Part shown: piece after piece, positions 1 through 9,007 of the stretch | Layout: every line of letters begins with the position of its first letter | Position numbering within the stretch: position 1 is the stretch's first letter | Position numbers and translations under genes: made by a program | Notes under the pieces: model-generated | What the model saw: only the letters and a program-made list of their open reading frames with translations | Told to the model about the DNA's origin: nothing | Database searches by the model: none | Source: Streptomyces cyaneochromogenes | GTDB lineage: Bacteria > Actinomycetota > Actinomycetes > Streptomycetales > Streptomycetaceae | Length of the DNA stretch: 64,000 nucleotides | Reading direction: 5' to 3' | Assembly: GCF_003963535.1 (NCBI RefSeq) | Contig: NZ_CP034539.1 | Location: 8,680,001 to 8,744,000 of the forward strand

Positions 1-306
1 GCCTATCTGAAGGACCTCTTCGGGACCTACCAGGTGGGTGCCATCCACGGCCGGCTGCTCACCGCCTGGTCCACGGCCGGTGTCCTCGGACCGCTGATCG
101 TGAACTGGATCGCCGACCGGCAGGAGGAGGCCGGCAAGGACGGCTCCTCCTTGTACACGATGTCCTTGTTCATCATGATCGGGCTGCTCGCCGTAGGCTT
201 CGTCGCCAACGAACTCGTCCGGCCGGTCCACCCCCGCCATCACGTCCCCGCCCCGGAGTCGAAGGAGAAGGAGGCCGCCGATGTCCAGCGACAGCAGTCC
301 GCCTAG
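1..306 (+). CDS. OFA-family MFS transporter, C-terminal fragment (cut by window edge)
   Basis: Only the last 101 residues of a major facilitator are present; the frame is open from base 1 (AYLKDLFGTYQVGAIHGRLL...). The piece resembles the end of oxalate/formate-antiporter-type (OFA) carriers: a helix rich in G, S and A (VGAIHGRLLTAWSTAGVLG), a loop, then a final hydrophobic helix (SLFIMIGLLAVGFVAN) and a charged cytoplasmic tail rich in K and E. The intact OFA carrier at 24846-26234 has the same arrangement at its end. A small membrane ORF overlaps the 3' end, which is the usual partner arrangement for this transporter class. The substrate cannot be told from this fragment; a small carboxylate is the family-based guess. 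Confidence 0.75.
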   Translation, partial: AYLKDLFGTYQVGAIHGRLLTAWSTAGVLGPLIVNWIADRQEEAGKDGSSLYTMSLFIMIGLLAVGFVANELVRPVHPRHHVPAPESKEKEAADVQRQQSA

Positions 307-421
307 CGGTCCGCCCAGCCGACGGGGGCTGATCGCCTTCGCCTGGGTATGGGTCGGGGTGCCGCTCGCCTACGGGGTCTACGAACTCGTGCGGAAGGCG
401 ACGCAGCTGTTCACCGGCTAG
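281..421 (+). CDS. MFS transporter small subunit-like protein (46 aa)
   Basis: A short ORF begins with ATG inside the end of the transporter gene and overlaps it by 26 bases. A strong ribosome-binding stretch (GAAGGAGAAGGAGG) lies just upstream of the ATG. The product has a Ser/Pro-rich start (MSSDSSPPSGPPSRRG), one membrane helix (LIAFAWVWVGVPLAYGVYEL) and a short basic tail (VRKATQLFTG). This size, single helix and position directly after an OFA-type MFS gene match the small MFS-associated membrane proteins found in actinobacteria. I infer that it assembles with or stabilises the carrier. It is too short for most ORF finders; the strong Shine-Dalgarno and translational overlap are the main support. 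Confidence 0.7.
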   Translation: MSSDSSPPSGPPSRRGLIAFAWVWVGVPLAYGVYELVRKATQLFTG

Positions 422-570
422 GGGTTCGGAAGTTGTTCGGGCGTCCGAGGGTCTGATGGAAGCTGACAACACGGGCGCCCGATTCCTGTGGCATCACGTG
501 CCGCCGTACCCGTGAGTCACTGATCAGACTGGTGAATCCCGCTACCCGAGGCCCGAGGGGATCACCAACG

Positions 571-1509
571 ATGAACGGCTCGCGCATCGCCGCAGTCGGC
601 CACTACCAGCCCGCCAAGGTTCTCACCAACGAGGACCTGGCGGGCATGGTCGACACCAGTGACGAGTGGATCATGAGCCGGGTGGGTATCCGCACGCGCC
701 ACATCGCCGGCCCCGACGAGCCCGTCGACGAGCTGGCCGCGCGCGCCGCCGCCAAGGCCCTCGCGGCGGCAGGTCTCGCGCCCGGCGACATCGACCTGGT
801 CCTGGTCGCCACCTCCACCGCCATCGACCGCTCCCCGAACATGGCCGCCCGGGTCGCCGCCCGGCTCGGCATCCCGTCGCCCGCCGCGATGGACCTCAAC
901 GTCGTCTGCGCCGGCTTCACCCACGCCCTGGCCACCGCCGACCACGCCGTCCGCGCGGGCGGCGCGGCACGGGCCCTGGTGATCGGCGCCGACAAGATGT
1001 CCGACGTCACCGACTGGGGCGACCGTACGACCTGTGTGCTGGTCGGCGACGGGGCGGGCGCGGCCGTCGTGGAGGCGTCCGAGGTGGCCGGGATCGGGCC
1101 GGTGCTGTGGGGTTCGGTGCCCGAGATGGGGCACGCCGTGCGCATCGAGGGGCAGCCCGCGCGGTTCGCGCAGGAGGGGCAGAGCGTCTACCGCTGGGCG
1201 ACGACGCAGCTGCCGGGCATCGCCCGCCGGGCCTGCGAGCGGGCGGGCCTCGCGCCCGAGGACCTCGCCGGAGTCGTCCTGCACCAGGCCAACCTGCGCA
1301 TCATCGAGCCCCTCGCGGAGAAGCTCGGCGCGGTCAACGCCGTGGTCGCGCGCGATGTCGCGGAGTCCGGGAACACCTCGGCGGCGAGCATTCCGCTGGC
1401 CCTGTCCAAGCTCGTGGAGCAGGGGCGTATCTCGACCGGGGACCCGGTGCTGCTCTTCGGGTTCGGCGGGAACCTGTCGTACGCGGGGCAGGTCGTGCGC
1501 TGCCCCTGA
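571..1509 (+). CDS. beta-ketoacyl-ACP synthase III (FabH-like)
   Basis: A 312-residue thiolase-fold condensing enzyme. The FabH triad is complete: Cys113 (in NVVCAGF), His238 (VVLHQANLRI) and Asn268 (SGNTSAASIPLAL), and the C-terminal FGFGGNLSYAGQVV glycine-rich strand is present. KAS III joins an acyl-CoA primer to malonyl-ACP. The ATG at 571 is preferred over a GTG at 532 because GAGGGG lies just upstream and the product then starts in the usual FabH way (MNGSRIAAVGHYQP). It stands alone without acpP, fabD or fabF, so it is unlikely to be the housekeeping fatty-acid gene; it may prime a specialised lipid or act as an acyltransferase. The adjacent GntR gene is on the same strand. Confidence 0.85.
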   Translation: MNGSRIAAVGHYQPAKVLTNEDLAGMVDTSDEWIMSRVGIRTRHIAGPDEPVDELAARAAAKALAAAGLAPGDIDLVLVATSTAIDRSPNMAARVAARLGIPSPAAMDLNVVCAGFTHALATADHAVRAGGAARALVIGADKMSDVTDWGDRTTCVLVGDGAGAAVVEASEVAGIGPVLWGSVPEMGHAVRIEGQPARFAQEGQSVYRWATTQLPGIARRACERAGLAPEDLAGVVLHQANLRIIEPLAEKLGAVNAVVARDVAESGNTSAASIPLALSKLVEQGRISTGDPVLLFGFGGNLSYAGQVVRCP

Positions 1510-1686
1510 CGCCTGGGGGACGAGCCTTGCGACGCCTGGATGACGGGCCCGTGTGATGCGGTCAACTCCCCGTTTCCCTGGCCTTTGTGCGCCGTAGACT
1601 GTAGACGAAAGACAATCGATACTGGCTTTCCAGTGACGACCGGCTACGGGATGCAGTCGCCCGGCGTTCGCCCAGGAGGGGAACCG

Positions 1687-2364
1687 ATGTTGTCGACAGG
1701 ACTACCGCAGGGTGCGGTGCCCAAGCTCGAACGGCCCGGCCCGCTGCGCGACCGCGTCTACGAGGCGCTGCTCGAACTCATCACGACCCGGGCCCTCCAG
1801 CCCGGCCAGCACCTGGTCGAGAGCGAACTGGCAGGTCATCTGGGCGTCTCGCGACAGCCGGTGCGCGAGGCGCTGCAGCGGCTGAACACCGAGGGCTGGG
1901 TCGATCTGCGGCCCGCGCAGGGCGCGTTCGTGCACGAGCCGACGGAGGAGGAGGCCGACCAGCTCCTCACCGTCCGCACCCTGCTGGAGGCCGAGGCGGC
2001 CCGCCTCGCCGCCGCCCACGCCGACAGCGCCGGCATCACGGCCCTGGAACAGCTGTGCGCGGAGGGCGAGAAGGCCGTCGCCGCCGACGACGTGGACGCG
2101 GCCGTCGCCCTCAACGCCCGCTTCCACGCGAAGATCATGGAACTCGCGGGCAACGCCGTCCTCGCCGAACTCGCGGCCCAGGTCGACCGCCGCGTGCGCT
2201 GGTACTACACACCCGTCGCCCGTCAGCGCGGCCACCAGTCCTGGATCGAGCACCGCGGAATGATCGCCGCGATCAACGACCGGGACGAGGGCCGCGCCAC
2301 GCAGCTGATGCGGGAGCACACGGAGCACACGCGGGCGTCGTACCACGCACGCCAGAGGTCATAG
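1687..2364 (+). CDS. GntR-family transcriptional regulator with FCD ligand domain
   Basis: A 225-residue regulator. Residues about 15-80 form the winged helix-turn-helix (LRDRVYEALLELI ... LAGHLGVSRQPVREALQRL ... GWVDLRPAQGAFV). Residues about 90-215 form an all-helical FCD effector domain (VRTLLEAEAARLAA ... ARFHAKIMELAGN ... HRGMIAAINDRDEGRATQLMREHTEHTR), whose histidines and acidic residues usually bind a metal and a carboxylate. The ATG at 1687 is chosen because AGGAGGGG ends a few bases upstream; an in-frame start at 1540 lacks such a site. FCD regulators commonly repress catabolic genes for sugar acids or other carboxylates. Its target is not shown, but the OFA-type transporter just upstream and the oxalate locus further right are candidates. 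Confidence 0.88.
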   Translation: MLSTGLPQGAVPKLERPGPLRDRVYEALLELITTRALQPGQHLVESELAGHLGVSRQPVREALQRLNTEGWVDLRPAQGAFVHEPTEEEADQLLTVRTLLEAEAARLAAAHADSAGITALEQLCAEGEKAVAADDVDAAVALNARFHAKIMELAGNAVLAELAAQVDRRVRWYYTPVARQRGHQSWIEHRGMIAAINDRDEGRATQLMREHTEHTRASYHARQRS

Positions 2365-2418
2365 GGCCGGGGGGGGACCTGGGACCGAGAGGTCACAGAT
2401 CCGACAGGATCGCGTCTT

Positions 2419-3241
2419 TCAGAACGCGTCCGTGTGCGCTCGGGCCCACTGCTCGAACGTGCGCGGTGCCCGCCCCGTGACCTCCCGCACCGTCGGCAGC
2501 ACCACGGACTCGTCCAGGATCCCGTCCACGAAGAAGCGGAAGAACGCGTCGACGTACGGGGCCGGGAAGTGGGCTCCCATCGCCGTGCGCGCCTCCTCGT
2601 CGGTGAGGCCGACGGTGCGCAGTTCGCGGCCGAGCGTCTCGCCGAGGATGCGGACGCGGTCGGCGGGCAGCAGGGCCTCGGGCCCGGTCACCGTGTGGAC
2701 GCGGCCCTCGTGGCCGGGCGAGCGGAGGGCATGCGCGGCCACGTGGGCGATGTCGTACGGATCGATGTCCGCCGTGCGCACGCCGGGGAACGGTACCCGC
2801 ACCTCGTCGCTCTTGCGGATCTGGTCCGCCAGCGCCGACGCGTTGGACATGAAGCTCACCGGCCGCACGAAGGTCCATGACAGCCCGGACGCCCGCACCT
2901 CCGACTCGGCCGCCCGCATATAGCGCGTGACCGCGTTGTCGTCCTCGACCTCGGCCGACTTCCCGGACAGGAGCACGACGTGCTCCATGCCCGCCGCCCG
3001 CGTCGGCCAGGATCTGGCGCTGCCCGTCGTAGCCGGGCATCAGGAACAGCCCCCGTACGCCGTCGAGCGCGGCCCGCACCGTCTCGGGCCGGTTGAGATC
3101 GCCCGCGACGGCCGTCACCCCTGGCGCCAGCCCCTCCGCCCGGCCGGCACGGCTCAGCGCACGCACCGGCTCCCCGGCCTCCGCCAGCGCCCGCACGAGC
3201 TCCGCGCCCACGTGGCCCGTGGCACCCGTCACCAGAAACAC
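2419..3241 (-). pseudogene. NmrA-like NAD(P)-binding oxidoreductase, frameshifted
   Basis: Two reading frames together make one protein of about 270 residues. The first starts at GTG 3241 (good GGGGAGAGGGG upstream) with a Rossmann motif VFLVTGATGHVGAELVRALA and runs to about 2990. The second continues from about 2988 with MEHVVLLSGKSAEVEDDNAV, the NmrA-type middle part (LSWTFVRPVSFMSNA) and the usual C-terminus (EVTGRAPRTFEQWARAH). The join falls in a run of G and C (GGGCGGCGGG) near 2990-3005, so either a real frameshift mutation or a base-calling error is possible. Proteins of this type bind NAD(P) and act as redox sensors or quinone reductases. The gene is monocistronic and faces away from the ROK regulator. 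Confidence 0.7.
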
Positions 3242-3345
3242 GCGGTCCCCTCTCCCCGTTCCGGGCCCCGGCGGGCTCGGCCGCGAGTCCATCCTGCGGG
3301 GCCCGGGCCGAGGGCACCAGGGCACCGCAGGGCTTTGTCCTGTGA

Positions 3346-3387
3346 GTGGAGAAAGTTGACGGCAATCTCTGCGCAACTTCTTCCCAC
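3346..3387. promoter_or_regulatory. Imperfect inverted repeat upstream of the ROK gene (candidate operator)
   Basis: GTGGAGAAAGTTG and, 15 bases later, CAACTTCTTCCCAC form an imperfect inverted repeat. The sequence TTGACG inside it resembles a -35 box. ROK repressors of the HTH type usually bind such dyads in front of their own gene and the linked sugar transporter. This reading is by eye only. Confidence 0.35.
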
Positions 3388-3480
3388 TCCCGACGACCGC
3401 TGCTACGTTCCCCTCGAAAGCAGGCCGCGGAAGTGGCCGAAACCCGGCGCGTTCAGGCCGATTGAGGCGGGGAGGGGCTC

Positions 3481-4671
3481 GTGAGACGCATGACGGCGCG
3501 ACCCGCGAACGCCCATCAGGCCAAACTGCTCAGGCTGTTGCGCGACGGCGGACCCAACTCCCGGGCCCAGCTGGGCGACCAGATCGACCTCTCGCGGTCC
3601 AAGCTGGCCGTGGAGGTGGACCGCCTGCTGGAGACGGGCCTGGTCGTGGCCGACGGACTCGCCGCCTCACGCGGTGGGCGCCGTTCCCACAACATCCGGC
3701 TCAACCCCGGGCTGCGCTTCCTCGGCGTCGACATCGGCGCGACCTCGGTCGACGTCGCCGTCACCAACGCCGAACTGGAGATCCTCGGACACCTCAACCA
3801 GCCCCTGGACGTCCGCGAGGGCCCGGTCGCGGTCTTCGAGCAAGTCCTGTCCATGGCAGCGAAGTTGAGGGCCTCCGGGCTCGCGGAGGGGTACGACGGC
3901 GCCGGCATCGGCGTCCCCGGACCGGTCCGCTTCCCCGAGGGCGTCCCGGTGGCTCCGCCGATCATGCCGGGCTGGGACGGCTTCCCCGTGCGGGAGGCGC
4001 TCAGCCAGGAACTCGGCTGCCCGGTCATGGTCGACAACGACGTGAACCTCATGGCGATGGGGGAGCAGCACGCGGGCGTCGCACGCTCCGTGGGCGACTT
4101 CCTCTGCGTCAAGATCGGCACCGGCATCGGCTGCGGCATCGTCGCGGGCGGTGACGTCCACCGCGGTGTCACGGGCAGCGCGGGCGACATCGGGCACATC
4201 CAGGCCGTGCCCGACGGCCGCCCCTGCGCCTGCGGCAACCGGGGCTGCCTGGAGGCCCACTTCAGCGGGGCGGCCCTCGCCCGGGACGCCGTGGAGGCGG
4301 CCCAGCAGGGGCTGTCGGACGAACTCGCCTCGCGGCTTGCGGCGAACGGCACCCTGACCGCCGTCGACGTCGCCGCCGCGGCCGCCGCGGGCGACGCCAC
4401 CGCCCTCGACCTGATCCGCGAGGGCGGCAACCGCGTCGGCCAGGTCATCGCCGGACTCGTCAGCTTCTTCAACCCCGGCCTGGTGGTGATCGGCGGCGGG
4501 GTGACCGGCCTCGGCCACAACCTGCTCGCCGCGATCCGCACCCAGGTCTACCGCCAGTCGCTGCCCCTGGCGACCGGCAACCTCCCCATCGTCCTTGGCG
4601 AGTTGGGCCCCACCGCCGGAGTCATCGGCGCGGCCCGGCTCATCAGCGACCACCTGTTCTCACCCGCGTAG
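3481..4671 (+). CDS. ROK-family transcriptional regulator
   Basis: A 396-residue protein with an N-terminal MarR-like winged helix (residues about 8-75: HQAKLLRLLRDGGPNSRAQL ... LSRSKLAVEVDRLLETGLV) and a C-terminal ROK sugar-kinase-like domain. The phosphate-binding loop LGVDIGATSVDVAV, the catalytic-type Asp region MVDNDVNLMAMGE, and the zinc-binding motif CACGNRGCLEAH are visible. The GTG start has GGGGAGGGG eight bases upstream; ATG 3490 is an alternative. The gene lies just ahead of a complete sugar ABC importer on the same strand with a 112-base gap, so it most probably controls that importer in response to its sugar. Repression or activation cannot be told from sequence. Confidence 0.92.
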   Translation: MRRMTARPANAHQAKLLRLLRDGGPNSRAQLGDQIDLSRSKLAVEVDRLLETGLVVADGLAASRGGRRSHNIRLNPGLRFLGVDIGATSVDVAVTNAELEILGHLNQPLDVREGPVAVFEQVLSMAAKLRASGLAEGYDGAGIGVPGPVRFPEGVPVAPPIMPGWDGFPVREALSQELGCPVMVDNDVNLMAMGEQHAGVARSVGDFLCVKIGTGIGCGIVAGGDVHRGVTGSAGDIGHIQAVPDGRPCACGNRGCLEAHFSGAALARDAVEAAQQGLSDELASRLAANGTLTAVDVAAAAAAGDATALDLIREGGNRVGQVIAGLVSFFNPGLVVIGGGVTGLGHNLLAAIRTQVYRQSLPLATGNLPIVLGELGPTAGVIGAARLISDHLFSPA

Positions 4672-4783
4672 GCCACGTACCCCGCACGGCTCACCGACAC
4701 CGCACCTCGCACAGCGCTCAGCTTCGCCCTGCTCTGCCTCGCCCCGCCCTGAAACCGGCCCGCACGCCCGCCAAGGGGACCTC

Positions 4784-6307
4784 ATGGCACCAGAACCACC
4801 GCTGCTCAGCATGTCCGGCATCACCAAGTCGTTCCCCGGAGTCCGGGCCCTCGACGGCGTCGACCTCGACGTCCAGGCCGGTGAAGTGCACTGCCTGCTC
4901 GGCCAGAACGGCGCCGGAAAGTCCACGCTCATCAAGGTCCTGGCCGGCGCCCACCAGCCCGACACCGGCACGATCCACTGGCGCGGCGAGGCGGTCACCC
5001 TCCGCTCGCCGATCGCCGCGATGCGCCTGGGCATCGCCACCATCTACCAGGAACTCGACCTGGTCGAGCACCTGTCGGTGGCCGAGAACGTCCACCTCGG
5101 CCATGAACCCACGGCCGCCGGTTTCGTCGTACGCGGAAAGTCCGCGCGGGCCTCAACGGCCGGACTCCTCAAGCGACTTGGGCACCCGGAGATCGACCCC
5201 GCCCGGCTCGTCGGGGAACTGTCGGCGGCGCAGCAGCAGATCGTGTCCATGGCGCGGGCGCTCTCCCACGACGTACGGCTGATCGTGATGGACGAGCCGT
5301 CCGCCGCCCTCGACCCGGACGAGGTCGACAACCTCTTCCGTATCGTCGGCGACCTCACCGCCGCCGGCGTAGCCGTCGTCTACATCTCGCACCGGCTGGA
5401 GGAGATCCGCCGGATCGGCGACCGGGTGACCGTGCTGAAGGACGGGCGGGCCGTGGCGGGCGGGCTTCCGGCGAAGACGACGCCGACCCGCGAGGTCGTG
5501 GCGCTGATGACGGGGCGCAACGTCGAGTACGTCTTCCCCGAGCGGCCGGTGAAGGACGCGGCCGCGACCGGAGAGCCGCTGCTGGAGGTGCGGGGGCTCG
5601 CCCGGGACGGGGAGTTCGAGCCCCTCGACCTGGCCGTGCGGCCCGGGGAGATCGTCGGGCTCGCGGGGCTGGTGGGCTCGGGGCGGTCCGAGATCCTGGA
5701 GACGATCTACGGCGCCCGCAAGCCGACCGCCGGTCAGGTCCTCGTGGACGGGCGGGCGCTGCGGCCCGGCAGCGTACGGGCCGCCGTCCGCGCCGGGCTC
5801 GGCCTCGCCCCCGAGGAGCGCAAGGCGCAGGCGCTGCTGATGCTGGAGTCCGTCACCCGCAATGTGTCGGTGTCGTCCATGTCCCGCTTCTCGCGCGGCG
5901 GCTGGATCGACCGCGCCGCCGAACTGCGGGCCGCGCGGGCCGCGACGCGTGAGCTGTCCCTGCGTCCCGACAACCCCTCCGCGCCGGTGCGCACCCTCTC
6001 CGGCGGCAACCAGCAGAAGGCCGTCCTGGCCCGCTGGCTGCTGCGCGGCTGCCGCGTCCTGCTGCTCGACGAACCCACCCGCGGCGTCGACGTCGGAGCC
6101 CGCGCCGAGCTGTACGCGGTGGTCCGCCGCCTGGCCGACGAAGGCCTCGCCGTCCTGCTGGTCTCCAGCGAAGTACCCGAAGTGCTCGGCCTCGCCGACC
6201 GCGTCCTGGTGCTGCGCGAGGGCCGTGTAGTGCACACCGCGCCGGCCCGTGAACTCGACGAACACCGCGTACTCGACCTCGTCATGGAAGGAAGCCCGGC
6301 GTCATGA
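4784..6307 (+). CDS. Sugar ABC transporter ATP-binding protein (two fused NBDs, RbsA/XylG type)
   Basis: A 507-residue ATPase with two nucleotide-binding domains in tandem, the standard form for ribose/xylose/galactose (CUT2) importers. Domain 1 (about 5-240) has Walker A GQNGAGKST and Walker B LIVMDEPSAALD, but a weak signature (LSAAQQQ). Domain 2 (about 260-500) has a degenerate Walker A (GLVGSGRSE), a good signature (LSGGNQQK) and Walker B LLLDEPTRGVD. That split between an intact and a degenerate site is normal for this family. ATG 4784 has AAGGGGA upstream and is preferred to the longer frame reading back into the ROK gene. Its stop overlaps the permease start in ATGA, so the two are translationally coupled. 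Confidence 0.95.
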   Translation: MAPEPPLLSMSGITKSFPGVRALDGVDLDVQAGEVHCLLGQNGAGKSTLIKVLAGAHQPDTGTIHWRGEAVTLRSPIAAMRLGIATIYQELDLVEHLSVAENVHLGHEPTAAGFVVRGKSARASTAGLLKRLGHPEIDPARLVGELSAAQQQIVSMARALSHDVRLIVMDEPSAALDPDEVDNLFRIVGDLTAAGVAVVYISHRLEEIRRIGDRVTVLKDGRAVAGGLPAKTTPTREVVALMTGRNVEYVFPERPVKDAAATGEPLLEVRGLARDGEFEPLDLAVRPGEIVGLAGLVGSGRSEILETIYGARKPTAGQVLVDGRALRPGSVRAAVRAGLGLAPEERKAQALLMLESVTRNVSVSSMSRFSRGGWIDRAAELRAARAATRELSLRPDNPSAPVRTLSGGNQQKAVLARWLLRGCRVLLLDEPTRGVDVGARAELYAVVRRLADEGLAVLLVSSEVPEVLGLADRVLVLREGRVVHTAPARELDEHRVLDLVMEGSPAS

Positions 6308-7323
6308 CGCAGCACGCCTCCCCGCCCCGGGACAGCACCGGCAAGGTGCCGTCGGCCGGTGCACCGCCCGTCTGGCGGGGCCTGATGGCCCGCGCCGACG
6401 TGCGCACCCTGTCCCTGCTCGGCGTCCTCGCCGCGCTGATCGTCATCGGCGGCATCACCAAGCCGGAGGAGTTCCTGGACACCCGCAACCTCCAACTCGT
6501 CCTCACCCAGGCCTCCGTGATCGGGGTCGTCACCGTCGGCATGACCTTCGTCATCATCTCCGGCGGCATCGACCTGTCCGTCGGCGCGATCGTCGCGCTG
6601 GCCTCGGTGTGGGCGACGACGGTCGCGACCCAGGAGTACGGCTTCGCCGGCATCCTCTTCACGGCGGTGGTCGTCGGTGTGGGATGCGGCCTGGTCAACG
6701 GGATGCTGATCGCGTACGGCGCGATGGTCCCGTTCATCGCCACGCTCGCCATGCTGGCGTCCGCGCGCGGCCTGGCCCTCCAGATCACCGACGGCAAGAC
6801 GCAGATCGTCACCATCCCCTCGGTGCTCGACCTCGGCGAGCGCGACGCATACGTCCTCGGCATCCCGCCGCTGGTCATGGTGTTCGCGGTCGTGACGGTC
6901 ATCGGCTGGCTGGTCCTGAACCGCACGACCTTCGGACGGCGCACGGTCGCCGTCGGCGGAAACGCGGAGGCGGCCCGCCTCGCCGGCATCGACGTACGCC
7001 GCCAGCGGCTCTACCTCTACCTGCTGTCCGGACTGTGCTGCGGCATCGCCGCCTTCCTGCTGATCATCCTGTCCGGCTCCGGTCAGAACACCAACGGCAA
7101 CCTCTACGAACTCGACGCCATCGCCGCCGCGATCATCGGCGGCACCCTGCTCACCGGAGGCCGCGGCACCATCGTCGGCTCCGTGCTCGGCGTCCTGATC
7201 TTCACCACGATCACCAACATCTTCGCCCTGAACAACCTGCAGAGCGACGTCCAGCAGATCGCCAAGGGCGCGATCATCGTCGCCGCCGTGCTGGTCCAGC
7301 GCCGTACCGCGAGCACGACCTGA
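6304..7323 (+). CDS. Sugar ABC transporter permease (RbsC type)
   Basis: A 339-residue integral membrane protein with eight to ten hydrophobic segments, for example VRTLSLLGVLAALIVIGGI, VIGVVTVGMTFVIISGGIDL and CCGIAAFLLIILSG. The family motif ISGGIDLSVGAIVALAS and the late EAA-like loop (ELDAIAAAIIGGTLLTGGRG) are characteristic of CUT2 permeases. It starts within the stop of the ATPase (ATGA overlap) and is followed 17 bases later by the binding protein, giving a complete importer operon: regulator, ATPase, permease, binding protein. Confidence 0.95.
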   Translation: MTQHASPPRDSTGKVPSAGAPPVWRGLMARADVRTLSLLGVLAALIVIGGITKPEEFLDTRNLQLVLTQASVIGVVTVGMTFVIISGGIDLSVGAIVALASVWATTVATQEYGFAGILFTAVVVGVGCGLVNGMLIAYGAMVPFIATLAMLASARGLALQITDGKTQIVTIPSVLDLGERDAYVLGIPPLVMVFAVVTVIGWLVLNRTTFGRRTVAVGGNAEAARLAGIDVRRQRLYLYLLSGLCCGIAAFLLIILSGSGQNTNGNLYELDAIAAAIIGGTLLTGGRGTIVGSVLGVLIFTTITNIFALNNLQSDVQQIAKGAIIVAAVLVQRRTASTT

Positions 7324-7340
7324 GGAAAGGGTTCACCGCC

Positions 7341-8399
7341 ATGCCAGAGCCGACCGATCTCACGAGTCGCTTCACCAGTCGCAGAGGGCTGCTCTTCGGG
7401 ACCGCCGCCGTAGGTGCCGGTGCCCTCCTCACGGGTTGCACGAGTAACGAGCCCAAGGACGAGCCGGCCGCGAACGACCAGCCGGCCGCCGAGGACAAGC
7501 CCGGCAAGCCGGTCACCATCGGCTTCGCCGGACCGCAGGCCGACCACGGCTGGCTCAACGCCATCAACGACAACGCCAAGAGCCGGGCGAAGAAGTACTC
7601 CGACGTGACCTTGGAGATCACCGAGGGGTCCAACGACACCGCCGCGCAGATCGGCCAGATCGAGACGCTGATCAACAAGAAGGTCGACGTGCTGGTGGTG
7701 CTGCCCGCCGACGGCAAGGCGCTCACCCAGGTCGGGCTGAAGGCGATGCGGGCGAACATCCCGGTCGTCAACCTCGACCGGATCTTCAACACCCCGCAGG
7801 CCTACCGCTGTTGGATCGGCGGCGACAACTACGGGATGGGGCTCAACGCCGGGCACTACATAGGCGAGAAGCTCAAGGGGAAGTCGAACGCCACGGTCAT
7901 CGAACTGGCCGGGCTGGACAACCTGGAGCTGACCCAGCAGCGCACCAAGGGCTTCGACGACGCTCTGAAGAACTACCCCAACATCAAGAAGGTGGCCCGC
8001 CAGGCCGCCGAGTTCACGGTGGAGTCCGGGCAGGCCAAGATGGCCCAACTCCTGCAGGCCCAGTCGAAGTTCGACGCGCTGTGGAACCACGACGACGACC
8101 AGGGCGTGGGGGCGCTGCGGGCCATCGAGCAGGCCGGGCGCGACGACTTCCTGATGGTCGGCGGCGCGGGCGCGCTGTCCGCGTTCCAGGCGATCAAGGA
8201 GGACGACGGCGTCCTCAAGGCCACCGTCCTGTACCCGCCGACCATGGCCGCGTCCGCCATCGACCTGGCCCGTGCGCTGGGCCAGGGCAAGGGCGTCAGC
8301 GGCATGGCCGAGTTCGAGATCCCGGCCTCGATCACGCTCTACTCGGCGGTCGTCGACAAGGACAACGTCGACCAGTACATGTCCACCGGCTTCAAGTGA
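7341..8399 (+). CDS. Sugar ABC transporter substrate-binding lipoprotein (RbsB type)
   Basis: A 352-residue periplasmic-binding-protein-1 fold protein. The N-terminus has a twin-arginine sequence and a lipobox (SRRGLLFGTAAVGAGALLTGC), so it is probably exported folded by Tat and anchored by lipidation of the Cys. A charged linker (EPKDEPAANDQPAAEDKPGK) precedes the sugar-binding domain, which begins VTIGFAGPQADHGWLNAIND and contains QIETLINKKVDVLVVLPAD and VVNLDRIF. The order after ATPase and permease is typical. The ligand is not defined by sequence; the neighbouring Gfo/Idh dehydrogenase and isomerases suggest a sugar or cyclitol. A hairpin terminator follows directly. Confidence 0.94.
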   Translation: MPEPTDLTSRFTSRRGLLFGTAAVGAGALLTGCTSNEPKDEPAANDQPAAEDKPGKPVTIGFAGPQADHGWLNAINDNAKSRAKKYSDVTLEITEGSNDTAAQIGQIETLINKKVDVLVVLPADGKALTQVGLKAMRANIPVVNLDRIFNTPQAYRCWIGGDNYGMGLNAGHYIGEKLKGKSNATVIELAGLDNLELTQQRTKGFDDALKNYPNIKKVARQAAEFTVESGQAKMAQLLQAQSKFDALWNHDDDQGVGALRAIEQAGRDDFLMVGGAGALSAFQAIKEDDGVLKATVLYPPTMAASAIDLARALGQGKGVSGMAEFEIPASITLYSAVVDKDNVDQYMSTGFK

Positions 8400-8405
8400 G
8401 GCGCA

Positions 8406-8442
8406 CCCTGCCCGAGGGGGACGAGGGGTCCGTCGGGCAGGG
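8406..8442 (+). terminator. Hairpin after the sugar ABC operon
   Basis: CCCTGCCCGA and TCGGGCAGGG form a perfect 10-bp stem seven bases after the binding-protein stop, with further pairing inside the loop (GGGGAC/GTCC). No U-tract follows, as is common in high-GC actinomycetes. Confidence 0.6.
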
Positions 8443-9007
8443 CCGGGAGCGTTCTGTGGATCGAGCCGGGCTGGGCTGCGGTAGGTCTGGGCGGGCCGAG
8501 GTCGTCGTACGGCCTGGGGCGCCGGACGCGGCGAGGTCGTCGTATGGCTCGGGTCGCCGGACGGGCCGAGGTCGCCGGACCGGCCGAGGCCGGCATACGG
8601 GCCGAGGCCCCGTGAGGCTTTGGCACTGGCCGGCGTCGTGGCAGCCGGCGGGCTGATGCCGTAGCTCGGGCTGTGGCCGCACGTGGGTCTTGGCCGTGAC
8701 GTCGGCAAGGTTCGCGGGTCGGACAGCCGGGGCCGGAGGACGGGCAGCCAGGGGCGAGGGACGGGCGTCAGGATCGTGCGACGGCCCCGATCGGGGTCGT
8801 TTGACGGCCGGTCAGGCTCGTGGGACGGCAGCCAGGCCTGCACGGGCAGCACGTCCGTACGGTGGCAGCCAGCTCCGTGCGGCGGCAGCCCAGGCCGTAC
8901 GACGCCAAGCCCCCACGACTGCAGCCAAGCCCGCACGACGGACGGCGAGATCCGCAAGACGCCCCCCAACCCCCCCACCGCGGCACGACGACGAGGAGGA
9001 CCATCGC
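8443..9007. repeat. 565-base non-coding spacer with degenerate GC-rich direct repeats
   Basis: No convincing gene is seen. Around 8496-8615 a motif like GGGCCGAGGTCGTCGTACGG recurs in diverged form (GCGAGGTCGTCGTATGG, GGGCCGAGGTCGCCGGAC, GGGCCGAGGCC). A second family (ACGGCAGCCAGGC, GTGGCAGCCAGCTCC, GCGGCAGCCCAGGCC) recurs around 8823-8910. Long ORFs reading through here lack codon bias and are low-complexity. The last 20 bases carry GAGGAGGA, the ribosome-binding site of the next gene. The spacer probably contains the promoter for the downstream operon. Confidence 0.55.
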
